NCBI RefSeq assembly: GCF_000429945.1
Contig: NZ_AUCV01000045.1
Span: 1-52,151 of the forward strand
From: Desulfogranum japonicum DSM 18378
Lineage (GTDB): Bacteria > Desulfobacterota > Desulfobulbia > Desulfobulbales > Desulfobulbaceae
Length of the DNA stretch: 52,151 nt
Direction: 5' to 3'
Shown: positions 9,033 through 16,593 of the stretch, piece by piece
Layout: the number at the start of each line of letters is the position of its first letter
Position numbering within the stretch: the stretch's first letter is position 1
Program-made: the position numbers and the translations under genes
The notes under the pieces: generated by a model
Seen by the model: the letters and a program-made list of their open reading frames with translations, nothing else
Told to the model about the DNA's origin: nothing
The model's database searches: none

Positions 9033-10404
9033 AAACCATATCTTCACCTACAGCTCAGTTTTTCCATGCTCACCGGAAACGCTCTACACCTGGCACAGTC
9101 GTCAGGGAGCACTGGAGCGTCTTCTTCCTCCATGGGAAGACACTTCTGTACTTTCGCGCAAAGGCGGGATTGCACCTGGCGGTGAAGTATTGCTGAAAAT
9201 GCATGCAGGCCCGTTTCCGTATACCTGGCATGCAAGGCACATAGAAGATCAACCGGGCATCATGTTCAGGGACATACAGCACAAAGGCCCTTTTTCCACC
9301 TGGATACATACCCATATATTTTCAGCAGAAGGAACCGACTGCCGCCTGGAAGATCAGATAGAGTTCGCCTTGCCCGGACACAGCATACTTCCAGCCTTTG
9401 CAAATACACTGGTCGATGCCAGGCTGGAACGTATTTTCACCTACCGCCATAACACCTTGCGGCAGGACATCCAACTGCATAACCAATACAGCCAAAAGCC
9501 GCTGCGTATTCTTATCACAGGCAGTAGCGGTATTCTGGGCAGTGCACTGAAACCTCTGCTGACAACAGGAGGCCATGAAGTGTGGTCACTGGTGCGAAAA
9601 AAACCGGCACCGGAGGCACTGGAAATATATTGGAATCCGGAAGAAAATGAAATTGACACGACATCCTTTCCTGAATTCGACGGAATTATCCACCTGGCCG
9701 GCGATAATATTGGAGAGGGACGCTGGACAGACAACAAAAAACAACGGGTTATTGACAGCCGGGTTCAGGGAACAGGGCTCATTGCCCGCACTGTGGCCAA
9801 CATGTCTCCCAGACCGAAAGTTTTTCTCTCTGCATCGGCAGTCGGTTTTTACGGTAACTGTGAGGACTGCTGCATGCGCGAGGAAGATCAGTCAGGGCTT
9901 GATTTCATCTCTGATGTCTGTTCTCTTTGGGAACAGGCTGCCCGCCCCGCTGAAAAAGCTGGGATACGTACCGTATTCATGCGCATTGGCGTGGTGCTCA
10001 GCCCCAAAGGGGGAGCACTGCAACGACTGCTCAGCACGGCAAACATTGGTTTTGCCAAAAGTTTTGGCCGTGGAGAACAATACATCAGCTGGATATCCAT
10101 TGACGATATGATCAGCGTGATTCTGCATGCGCTGAAAACGGAGAGTATGCATGGACCAGTCAACATCGCGGCACCGACACCGGTAACCAACAGAGAACTG
10201 ATGCAAGCCCTGGCCCACGTTGTTAAACGTCCCCTGCTCCCCTCCATTCCAGCTGGATTTCTGGAAAAGATTTATGGCCAGATGGCCACAGAAGTACTCC
10301 TGTCCGGATGCAGGGTCTCCACGGATAAATTGCAGCAGTCAGGCTACCGATTTCGACACCCCGATCTGGTACAGGCTCTGCAGACCCTTTTAGGCAAACA
10401 CTAA
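9025..10404 (+). CDS. SRPBCC domain fused to TIGR01777-family epimerase
   Basis: A 459-residue two-domain protein. Residues 1-150 form a START/SRPBCC-like ligand-binding domain (FTYSSVFPCSPETLYTWHSR, EVLLKMHAGPFPYTWHARH, CRLEDQIEFALPG). From about residue 156 a second TIGR01777 epimerase begins with ILITGSSGILGSALKPLL and HLAGDNIGEGRW, then SASAVGFYG and the DUF1731 tail. It is paralogous to the overlapping upstream gene but has this extra N-terminal domain, an arrangement known in the family. The pair suggests processing of a lipid-like or aromatic ligand, but that is inference. Confidence 0.88.
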   Translation: MTENHIFTYSSVFPCSPETLYTWHSRQGALERLLPPWEDTSVLSRKGGIAPGGEVLLKMHAGPFPYTWHARHIEDQPGIMFRDIQHKGPFSTWIHTHIFSAEGTDCRLEDQIEFALPGHSILPAFANTLVDARLERIFTYRHNTLRQDIQLHNQYSQKPLRILITGSSGILGSALKPLLTTGGHEVWSLVRKKPAPEALEIYWNPEENEIDTTSFPEFDGIIHLAGDNIGEGRWTDNKKQRVIDSRVQGTGLIARTVANMSPRPKVFLSASAVGFYGNCEDCCMREEDQSGLDFISDVCSLWEQAARPAEKAGIRTVFMRIGVVLSPKGGALQRLLSTANIGFAKSFGRGEQYISWISIDDMISVILHALKTESMHGPVNIAAPTPVTNRELMQALAHVVKRPLLPSIPAGFLEKIYGQMATEVLLSGCRVSTDKLQQSGYRFRHPDLVQALQTLLGKH

Positions 10405-10408
10405 ACTC

Positions 10409-10571
10409 AGGGCTGCGGAAAAAATACATTATCCAATCTTGTTTCTCTCTCAACTCATTCTCATGACGGTTTCAATGGATCAATACAGCCAGCATGGAAC
10501 CACTGAAACAGTCATGAGAATGAGCCGATATCCTGCGCAATTTTTGGATAAGTATTATTTTCCACGCCCCT
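10409..10571 (-). repeat. family 1 MITE-like palindromic element, copy A (163 bp)
   Basis: The element starts AGGGCTGCGGAAAA and ends near CCACGCCCCT, the degenerate terminal inverted repeats of family 1. It is in the opposite orientation to the copies at 20124 and 33136. Inner arms CTCATTCTCATGAC (10454-10467) and GTCATGAGAATGAG (10511-10524) pair perfectly. They are continued by GTTTCA/TGAAAC around a central CAATACAGCCAGCATGG. The arm sequence differs from other copies but stays self-complementary. It sits between the epimerase gene and the next co-directional gene and supplies no ORF. Confidence 0.8.
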
Positions 10572-10590
10572 TACTTCCGGAGTTATTCAC

Positions 10591-11739
10591 GTGAGTTGGA
10601 GATTTAAGGCCCTTTTACTGGTCATTATGACCATGGCTCTTACATTTGGCTTCATGCATCATCTGGTAGATCCAGAACAAATGAATTTTGAACGTCTGCA
10701 TATCTTTCTTTTCAATCTGTGCAGCGGCGGTACCCTGCTGGTCTATTTCACAGAAGACGAACGTAAGCTCTCTTTACGGGGAAGGGTATTTCTGCTTCTG
10801 GCGCTCCTCTTCGCCCTGGCTGCCTTCTGCCACTGGTATGTTGCTGCCATGATTATCCCCCTGTGCCTGGCGGGTATTATCGAACGGGTCCGAATACAAC
10901 ACTTCGGGTACATATTTCCCAAAAGTCTTTTCAACAGCTCAGAACCCGTTGCCCGCAAATTTCACCAGGCTGCCCTGCTCTGCCTCAGTATAGGCCTGGC
11001 CATGTCCGCGCCTGTTATCCTGAACGCGGAATTCGGGCACTGGCTACAAATAGAAAAACTTAAACTGGACACATTTTTCCTGGGATTTTCCTTTCCCATC
11101 TCCCTGATCAGCATGTCTGTTATTTTCAACCTGATGAAAAAAAAGGTCAGTGAGCCAACCCAGATCATGAAAGAAGCGGCATTCTGGGTCATTAACCTGG
11201 GAGTGATCATCTTTTTTCTTTTCATTCTAGCTGAAGTTTTCATGCCGCAGGTCGTTATTGCCACCACATTGTTTTTAGCTGTCGCCTTTATCCTCTACCT
11301 CTATTGGCGTCATGGCATTCGCCTGCAACAAAAAACATTTCTCACCTCAGGCATCCTGTTCCTGCTTTTTACCTCTATAACAGGTATCCTCTACATCCTG
11401 CTCTCTTTCAGTCCCTACTACATACCTGAAATCAGCCATCCACTCCTGCGGTTGCATGCCTTTACAGCACTCTATGGATGGAACCTGAGCGGCCTGGCTG
11501 TCATAAGCAGGCATGGTGATTTTCCAATCCAGCTCCATTCCAAACAGGTCATCCTGCTGCACTGGGTAACGGTTCTGATACTCTGTCCCCTGGGATATTT
11601 TATCCCACTCTTTGCCATTGCTGCGGTGGCCTGCTATTGCCTGCTGCTATTCACTTTGCTTTTCAAGCATGGCATGGTTGATGAACGCCTTGTATCTGTG
11701 GAACATGAGACGCTCATCCCCACAAGCAGGATACCTTGA
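10591..11739 (+). CDS. polytopic inner-membrane protein of unknown function (382 aa)
   Basis: A GTG-started frame with CGGAG eight bases upstream. The 382 residues form about ten or eleven hydrophobic helices with short loops (for example LLVIMTMALTFGFM, FLLLALLFALAAFCHWYV and VTVLILCPLGYFIPLFAI). Several intramembrane His and Trp residues occur (FGFMHHLVD, CHWYVAAM, LHAFTALYGWNLSG), which recalls haem- or quinone-linked membrane proteins, but no family could be named. It is the gene immediately upstream of the selenopeptide and reads in the same direction. The gap of about 237 bases with its own promoter argues against strict cotranscription. Confidence 0.8.
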   Translation: MSWRFKALLLVIMTMALTFGFMHHLVDPEQMNFERLHIFLFNLCSGGTLLVYFTEDERKLSLRGRVFLLLALLFALAAFCHWYVAAMIIPLCLAGIIERVRIQHFGYIFPKSLFNSSEPVARKFHQAALLCLSIGLAMSAPVILNAEFGHWLQIEKLKLDTFFLGFSFPISLISMSVIFNLMKKKVSEPTQIMKEAAFWVINLGVIIFFLFILAEVFMPQVVIATTLFLAVAFILYLYWRHGIRLQQKTFLTSGILFLLFTSITGILYILLSFSPYYIPEISHPLLRLHAFTALYGWNLSGLAVISRHGDFPIQLHSKQVILLHWVTVLILCPLGYFIPLFAIAAVACYCLLLFTLLFKHGMVDERLVSVEHETLIPTSRIP

Positions 11740-11877
11740 AAAAAACGTATGGCCCACCAGTACGCAGCACACCTGCTTGCGAATATTTCAGCCTCCATGT
11801 AACCAGTTACTAGCACATTCTCCTTCTGTATAAGGACTACAAAAAAACCAAAAAACGCGCATAAAGATGCTATTTCC

Positions 11878-11906
11878 TTGACACACGCCAACGTGATATA
11901 TAAAAA
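11878..11906 (+). promoter_or_regulatory. putative promoter of the selenopeptide gene
   Basis: A consensus TTGACA (11878-11883) is followed by the AT-rich block GATATATAAAAATTTTATAT. Candidate -10 hexamers are TATAAA (15-base spacer) or TAAAAA (17-base spacer). The block itself is nearly palindromic (about 11897-11915) and could bind a regulator or melt easily. The distance to the peptide start is about 70 bases. Confidence 0.5.
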
Positions 11907-11976
11907 TTTTATATACCCAAGCAGTGTAATATAGGGCAAAGCTATACTGTACCCCCCAAATCCACAGGAGGACATG

Positions 11977-12297
11977 ATGCGTAACAAGGAGCTGAAAAAA
12001 TTTCTTGCAGGCCTGGGTGTGGCCGGACTTATCAGTGCTGGCGGCATAACCCTGCCAGGTGCGGCCCATTCTTCAGGTAGTGGCTGAGGAGGACATACCA
12101 GCACAGGTGGTGCTGAAAAGGCTGCAGAGGCTTCCGGCAGCAGTTGAGGCGGTCATAAAAGCAGCGTAGGTGACGCTGCAAAAGAACAGGCCCAAGAAGC
12201 GACAGAAGACGCCACACAAAAAATTGAGAATGAAGCAGGCGAACAGGTTGACGACGCTCCTCCTGAAAAAGCTGCTGGAAAAAGTGGCTGAAGCTGA
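11977..12297 (+). CDS. sbtA: selenobiotic-type precursor peptide with three selenocysteine (UGA) codons
   Basis: Read through three UGA codons (12085, 12145, 12289) the frame is 106 codons and stops at the UGA at 12295-12297. AGGAGG at 11966-11971 suits the ATG at 11977 better than the one at 11974. The N-terminus is a leader of basic residues and a hydrophobic helix (MRNKELKKFLAGLGVAGLIS, then TLPGAAHS). Sec37 and Sec57 lie in near-repeats SGSGUGGHTS and SGSSUGGHKS, and Sec105 in GKSGUS at the C-terminus. Between them is a long acidic Ala/Glu segment. Each UGA has a SECIS-like hairpin 17, 20 or 18 bases downstream. The radical SAM/SPASM gene next door matches the predicted selenobiotic peptide family (SbtA/SbtM, names from memory). 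The product and its bioactivity are unknown. A standard gene caller would stop at codon 36. Confidence 0.88.
12099..12115 (+). promoter_or_regulatory. SECIS-like hairpin for the first UGA
   Basis: The stem CAGCAC (12099-12104) pairs with GTGCTG (12110-12115) around loop AGGTG. Seventeen bases separate the UGA at 12085-12087 from the loop. Bacterial SECIS elements are short hairpins with a GG or GU in a small apical loop, located about 16-37 bases after UGA, where SelB binds. The hairpin lies within the coding sequence. Confidence 0.85.
12161..12179 (+). promoter_or_regulatory. SECIS-like hairpin for the second UGA
   Basis: A seven-pair stem GCAGCGT (12161-12167) / ACGCTGC (12173-12179) carries the same AGGTG loop as the first hairpin. 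Twenty bases separate the UGA at 12145-12147 from the loop. The stem sequence differs from the first hairpin while the loop is identical, as expected for a selected SelB-binding structure. Confidence 0.87.
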
Positions 12298-12303
12298 CAA
12301 CTC

Positions 12304-12320
12304 ATGTGCAGTTGGCACAT
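12304..12320 (+). promoter_or_regulatory. SECIS-like hairpin for the third UGA, located after the stop codon
   Basis: The stem ATGTGC (12304-12309) / GCACAT (12315-12320) has loop AGTTG. Eighteen bases separate it from the UGA at 12289-12291, matching the other two. It lies only 12 bases after the UGA at 12295-12297, too close for the usual SECIS spacing. This supports Sec at the first UGA of the pair and termination at the second. The hairpin is in the 3' untranslated region. Confidence 0.78.
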
Positions 12321-12335
12321 TCTCCCGTGATATGA

Positions 12336-12370
12336 ACGGTTGGTAACCATGGTGTTGCCGACCGTTTTTT
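12336..12370 (+). terminator. intrinsic terminator or attenuator between precursor and maturase genes
   Basis: ACGGTTGGTAAC (12336-12347) pairs with GTTGCCGACCGT (12354-12365), twelve pairs including two G-U, around a six-base loop. It is followed by T-rich sequence (TTTTTCTCTTTTC). It lies 38 bases after the peptide stop and 22 bases before the maturase ATG. Partial termination here would give far more precursor than maturase transcript, a usual RiPP arrangement. Confidence 0.82.
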
Positions 12371-12392
12371 CTCTTTTCAACTAACCGCTGCC

Positions 12393-13955
12393 ATGCCCCA
12401 TATAGCAGAAATCTATCCTGTCTGTTACAGGCTTCTGGGTAACACTATTCCACAGGGAAATACGAATGACCTTGCCCGATACCTCGCCAGGCATCCACAC
12501 CTCTGTACAGCCCACCCTTACCTCCCGGACTTGGCTCAACTGGAGGCCGCCCTCCATGAAGCACGTCAGAAACAGCCTCGCCTCCCTGATTCCGTTACGG
12601 AACGTACAGTCAACCCATCAGTGGAGCTGTTGCCCCTTAACTGGCAATTTCTTCCAGACTGTCTCGGCAATCAGCAATGCAAGCCGGTTCCAGAAAAAGA
12701 TCGGGTGCTCATCTGGTATCATCCTACAGAAAAAAAATGGATATGTCGCAGTGCAACCGGGCACGATCTGCTGGCCATGAAAATGGCCTGGGAACATCTG
12801 GACAGCAGAGAAGTTGCTGTAGAGTCGCAACTGACACTGGGAGCGGTAGACAACATACTCTTTGCAGCCCAGGCAAACGGTCTGCTTCTGGCCCCAGGCT
12901 CGCGGCTCACACGCCCAACCAGCTTTTCCCGAGAAAAATTTTCAGATAATCGCCTCTTTACAGCTCAAACCTTTACCCTGCAGTGGCACATCACCCAGAT
13001 CTGTGACCTACACTGCCGCCATTGTTACGACAGAAGCGAACGGGTTCCCTTGTCCCTTGAGCAAGGTATCCATATTCTGGATGAATTATATGCATTCTGT
13101 AATGCGCACCATGTCTATGCCCAGGTCAGCTTTACAGGTGGTAATCCTTTCCTTTACCCGCATTTTGACATCCTGTATCAGGAGGCTGCAGACCGTGGAT
13201 TCCTCACGGCTATTCTCGGCAATCCCGTTCCGCAAAACCGCCTTGAAAAAATCCTCGCCATACAGAAACCGGAATTTTTTCAGATTAGCCTTGAGGGACT
13301 GGAACCACATAACGACTATATCCGGGGACAGGGACATTTTCAGCGCTCTCTGCAATTTCTCGAATTACTGGCCGACCTGGACATCTTTTCCATGGTCATG
13401 CTTACCCTTACCCGCGCCAACCAGGGACAGGTTCTTGCCCTCGCACAGTTCCTGCAAGACAGAACGAATCTGTTTACCTTTAATCGGCTGGCACAGGTTG
13501 GAGAGGGAGCAGCTCTGGAATCTGTGCCCATCAGCACCTATGAAGCCTTTCTGCACAGCTATATTGAAGCGGCAGCAAAAAGCCCTCGCATACGACTCAA
13601 GGACAATTTATTCAACCTGGCATGCCCCCCTGTTAACCAGCCCATCACAGCCGGATGCGCAGGTCATGGATGTGGTGCAGCGTTTAATTTCCTCGCTCTT
13701 CTACCTGACGGCGAAATCCATGCCTGCAGAAAGCTGCCTTCAAAACTGGGCAACATATATGAAAGTTCGTTAAGCAGTATTTACCATTCACCGTTGGCAG
13801 AGCAATACCGAAATGGTCCTGCTGAATGCAGAGGCTGTACGCTGTATCCTATCTGCAGAGGATGCCTGGCAGTAGCCTACGGTTTTGACCTGGATATTTT
13901 CCAGCAGCGAGATCCCTACTGCTTCATCAATGAACGGAGAAACACTGTTGAATAA
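12393..13955 (+). CDS. sbtM: radical SAM/SPASM peptide maturase, selenobiotic family
   Basis: A 520-residue enzyme predicted to modify the upstream selenopeptide. The first 190 residues form an N-terminal domain that may bind the precursor leader. The radical SAM core starts at CDLHCRHC (Cys204, 208 and 211 ligate the SAM cluster), followed by QVSFTGGNPFLYP, the GGxP-type SAM contact. The C-terminal SPASM region provides cysteines for auxiliary [4Fe-4S] clusters: GCAGHGCG (from 422), HACRKLP (445), then CRGCTLYPICRGC and DPYC near the end. SPASM maturases typically form thioether or other Cys-linked bonds; a selenoether is inference here. No clear ribosome-binding site precedes the ATG. It converges with the acyltransferase gene, leaving seven bases between stops. 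Confidence 0.92.
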   Translation: MPHIAEIYPVCYRLLGNTIPQGNTNDLARYLARHPHLCTAHPYLPDLAQLEAALHEARQKQPRLPDSVTERTVNPSVELLPLNWQFLPDCLGNQQCKPVPEKDRVLIWYHPTEKKWICRSATGHDLLAMKMAWEHLDSREVAVESQLTLGAVDNILFAAQANGLLLAPGSRLTRPTSFSREKFSDNRLFTAQTFTLQWHITQICDLHCRHCYDRSERVPLSLEQGIHILDELYAFCNAHHVYAQVSFTGGNPFLYPHFDILYQEAADRGFLTAILGNPVPQNRLEKILAIQKPEFFQISLEGLEPHNDYIRGQGHFQRSLQFLELLADLDIFSMVMLTLTRANQGQVLALAQFLQDRTNLFTFNRLAQVGEGAALESVPISTYEAFLHSYIEAAAKSPRIRLKDNLFNLACPPVNQPITAGCAGHGCGAAFNFLALLPDGEIHACRKLPSKLGNIYESSLSSIYHSPLAEQYRNGPAECRGCTLYPICRGCLAVAYGFDLDIFQQRDPYCFINERRNTVE

Positions 13956-13962
13956 CCACTTT

Positions 13963-15012
13963 TCACCAGCCTATGACATAGACGCTGCGCTTGCCCAGAA
14001 CCTGTTTTATAATCCAGGCTATTCCCATGGTTACCGCAGTAACCATGATGACGGCCAAAGGCAACAGTACCCCTGCATGCAGACGGATATGGTACATACG
14101 CATCCAGGTGCCAAACAGGTGCAGCACAAAGGGGTGTAGAAAAAAAATGGCAAAGCTCATGCTGGCCACTTGATTCAAAATGCGGTTTGGAACCTGATCG
14201 AAACGTCGCAAAAACAGATAGCACCCCATTACCAGCGCCATTTTCTGACCAACCATAAAATCTATACCCTTCCATTGCAGGGGGAGCTTGTGATAGTTGC
14301 CAAACCGATGCTGTAACACAACCTCTAGCACAGCAAAGAGCACAGCAATACTGAAAAACAACCACTCTTTCCCAGATAGCCGACGCTGTATGGTGTCGGC
14401 ATTTTGAGAACACAGTATCCCCATGAGATAGAAAGGTGAAAAATACAAAACAGACTGAAAATTAGACAAATTATATAACGGACGGTGCATGAACATAGCC
14501 ACCATGGCTAACATCAACAGAATGCCCAACTGCCGGTTAACAGGCAGATGAACATATCGTATATGCAGGGGGGACAAGGCAAAGGTAAGCATTATAAAGG
14601 GGATGTACCAATAAGGATATGAAAGCGCACCATACCAATAATATTGCATAATGGGCCAGACATGCGCATGCCAGAGGTCAGTCTGTCCTGTGTATAACTG
14701 ATCTTTGTACGGTGGATGTTGCAAGAAATAGACAGTATACAACAAGGCAATCATACTGAGGATACAGTACGGCAATAGCACAGCCAGGCTTTTTTTTCGC
14801 ATAAAATCCCGATATTCAAAGCGGGAATAGAACACAAAGTGGAAAAAAAATCCGGAAATAAAAACAAACATTCCCGTGGCCCCTGTCAAGAGGGAAGCCA
14901 GAATCCGGTCTGGAACAGAATCTATTTTCCAACCAACAAGACCATAACAATGGCCGGCCACAATAAGAAGAATGGCGATGGCCCGAAAATGGCCAAACGA
15001 ATGTAAATACAT
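13963..15012 (-). CDS. acyltransferase 3 family membrane protein
   Basis: A 349-residue protein with about ten membrane helices and the features of the Acyl_transf_3 / OafA-type family. They are the N-terminal AIAILLIVAGHCYGLVGW with the conserved His, GATGMFVFISGFFF in the second helix with Arg/Lys in the following loop, WYIPFIMLTFALSPL, and a late SFAIFFLHPFVLHLFG helix. Family members transfer O-acyl groups to sugars or lipids at the inner membrane. The gene converges on the maturase gene. Linkage to the selenopeptide may be coincidental. No strong ribosome-binding site was seen before the ATG. Confidence 0.88.
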   Translation of the reverse strand: MYLHSFGHFRAIAILLIVAGHCYGLVGWKIDSVPDRILASLLTGATGMFVFISGFFFHFVFYSRFEYRDFMRKKSLAVLLPYCILSMIALLYTVYFLQHPPYKDQLYTGQTDLWHAHVWPIMQYYWYGALSYPYWYIPFIMLTFALSPLHIRYVHLPVNRQLGILLMLAMVAMFMHRPLYNLSNFQSVLYFSPFYLMGILCSQNADTIQRRLSGKEWLFFSIAVLFAVLEVVLQHRFGNYHKLPLQWKGIDFMVGQKMALVMGCYLFLRRFDQVPNRILNQVASMSFAIFFLHPFVLHLFGTWMRMYHIRLHAGVLLPLAVIMVTAVTMGIAWIIKQVLGKRSVYVIGW

Positions 15013-15113
15013 ACTTTGATAACAGACAACTTGCTTCTTTATGGTTCATCTGAAAACAAAAAAGGAGCCAGACTTCACACATCAATATCAGTGAGCTGTC
15101 ATACCTTTAAGAC

Positions 15114-15125
15114 GAACACGTGTTC
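15114..15125. promoter_or_regulatory. perfect palindrome GAACACGTGTTC, operator candidate
   Basis: A 12-base perfect dyad about 100 bases upstream of the acyltransferase start and 255 bases upstream of the GNAT start. Such dyads commonly bind dimeric helix-turn-helix regulators. The binding protein is unknown. Confidence 0.35.
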
Positions 15126-15222
15126 AAGAATACATGCATACAACAGACAAGACCTGCCAGCATATGCCATGCCCACAAAACGCCTCTCTACACTTGCAAT
15201 CAATGCGCCAGCCATTAACCAT

Positions 15223-15248
15223 AAAAAAACAGATCTACCTGTTTTTTT
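15223..15248. terminator. AT-rich hairpin AAAAAAACAG / CTGTTTTTTT
   Basis: A perfect ten-pair inverted repeat with a six-base loop (ATCTAC) and a T-run on the plus strand, mirrored as A-run to T-run on the minus strand. The stem has low GC, so termination efficiency is doubtful. Its position between divergent genes is unexpected for a terminator. Confidence 0.3.
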
Positions 15249-15380
15249 CGTTGCATCCGGTTGTAAAAAATCTTACTGATTCATTCATAAAAAGGCTATG
15301 CCGATTCCGGCGCAAATCAACAGCTTGTACAGGCAACGGATACTCCACCTCAGTTATCATTCCATATTACTAGTCACCCC

Positions 15381-15938
15381 ATGTTACACCATCGAATTCG
15401 CAGGGCAGTTTCCGATGACCTGCTGTTTTTACTTGATCTTGAACAACAGTGCTTTCCCGAACATCGACGTAGCACCAGGCAAGGTTTAAAAACGAGCCTG
15501 AAAAGTCATGCCCAGGAAGTTTATATACTGGAGCAAATACACGGTTCACAGCCAAATCCCGTAGGAGCCGTCGTCCTGTTGAAATACAAACGGACCGTAC
15601 GAATCTTTTCCCTGGCTTTATTCCCACAAGTACAAGGATTGGGACTGGGAAGCAAACTGATCCAATTTACCATGGACAGGGCTGCAGCAAAGGGATTTGA
15701 ACGTGTATCACTGGAAGCAGACAGCGCCAATAGCAGGCTCATTCAGTGGTACCAACACGCCGGGTTTCATAGAATAGAGCACCTGCCTGATTATTATGCT
15801 CCAGGGGAAGATGCTTTCCGAATGGCAAAAAAAGTTCAGGCAGCGGAAGACATGGCATTACCTGATGACTTGTTGGTCCAGGAGCTTCCAAATGGGTGGA
15901 CAGGCTCCATGGGAGGTACTGACAACATGCAGATATAA
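15381..15938 (+). CDS. GNAT-family N-acetyltransferase (RimI-like)
   Basis: A 185-residue acetyltransferase. The fold elements are visible: an N-terminal IRRAVSDDLLFLLDLEQQCF helix region, VGAVVLLKYKRTVRIFSLAL strands, the acetyl-CoA pyrophosphate loop QVQGLGLGSKL (Q/RxxGxG/A), and a C-terminal ADSANSRLIQWYQHAGFHRI segment. This resembles RimI-type amine acetyltransferases, with a roughly 30-residue C-terminal extension. The substrate is not predictable. No strong ribosome-binding site is visible before the ATG. It converges with the DUF1287 gene. Confidence 0.88.
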   Translation: MLHHRIRRAVSDDLLFLLDLEQQCFPEHRRSTRQGLKTSLKSHAQEVYILEQIHGSQPNPVGAVVLLKYKRTVRIFSLALFPQVQGLGLGSKLIQFTMDRAAAKGFERVSLEADSANSRLIQWYQHAGFHRIEHLPDYYAPGEDAFRMAKKVQAAEDMALPDDLLVQELPNGWTGSMGGTDNMQI

Positions 15939-15942
15939 TCAA

Positions 15943-16593
15943 TCAGGAACCTGGAAGATACCTGTAATGCCCTGTAATGGGATAGATAAAAAGCATATCA
16001 TCAAGCTTTGGCCCCATGCCGATATTATGGACTATCAAGGGATTTTTGGTGGCAGGATCGTACTGATCAGAAACAATGCCTATATGGGGTAAATTGCCGG
16101 GGAGATGCCAGGTCACAAGATCTCCTGGCTGGAAGTCTGACGGATTATCTGTAATTGTGAGTTGCTCACCATGACGGGAAAAGAAAACCTGCAGATTAGG
16201 AACTCTCCTGTGGTCAATATTAGAATCTGGCTTGTGCAATCCCCAGATCCGTTGAGAAGGGTACAGGGTAAAATGCTTTTGCATGTCTACATGGACCAAC
16301 TTCTGTAAGTCTATCCCCATGGCTCGATAAGACCTGACAACCACATCTGTGCATACTCCTGTATGGCTGGGTACATCCCCTCCAGGGTATGAAATGGAGC
16401 GATAACTGCCATCATATGTTACCTGATGGCGAGTTCTCTCCAGAGCGGCTTGAACCAGTTCTTTGGCAGATAGAGCCCATCCTGTCCCTGGGTACGCGAG
16501 CAGACTCAATAGTATCAAGGGAAGTGGATTTACCAGACGAGTACGACTCAACCAGCCGCAATATTGAACAAAACAGTGCATATGATAGTCCAA
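15943..16593 (-). CDS. DUF1287 family secreted protein (YijF-like, NlpC/P60-like fold)
   Basis: A 216-residue exported protein. A hydrophobic segment at about residues 22-40 (PLPLILLSLLAYPGTGWA) looks like a signal peptide, and an earlier stretch may mean the true start is internal. The mature part has the DUF1287 signature: SYPGGDVPSHTGVCTDVVVR with the putative catalytic Cys, GIDLQKLVHVDM, NIDHRRVPNLQVFF with the His, and GDLVTWHLPGNLPHIGIVSD. The Cys-His arrangement suggests a papain-like amidase in the periplasm. Its substrate is unknown. Confidence 0.9.
   Translation of the reverse strand: MDYHMHCFVQYCGWLSRTRLVNPLPLILLSLLAYPGTGWALSAKELVQAALERTRHQVTYDGSYRSISYPGGDVPSHTGVCTDVVVRSYRAMGIDLQKLVHVDMQKHFTLYPSQRIWGLHKPDSNIDHRRVPNLQVFFSRHGEQLTITDNPSDFQPGDLVTWHLPGNLPHIGIVSDQYDPATKNPLIVHNIGMGPKLDDMLFIYPITGHYRYLPGS

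Larger units (their letters stand above)
15013..15380. other. intergenic region between divergent acyltransferase and GNAT genes
   Basis: No convincing gene is seen in these 368 bases. They hold a perfect 12-base palindrome at 15114-15125 and a short AT-rich hairpin at 15223-15248, listed separately. Both flanking genes read outward, so promoters must be here, but no consensus pair stands out. Confidence 0.6.

Noticed and set aside
12295..12330. Reading the second UGA of the pair (12295) also as Sec, extending the peptide by ten codons
   Set aside because: The only hairpin is 12 bases away, short of the usual SECIS spacing, and the extension (QLMCSWHILP) overlaps the hairpin and resembles nothing in the peptide.
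12862..13773. Alternative plus-frame ORF of 303 codons within the maturase gene
   Set aside because: The maturase frame has all radical SAM and SPASM cysteines; the other frame has Ser/Arg-rich shadow composition.
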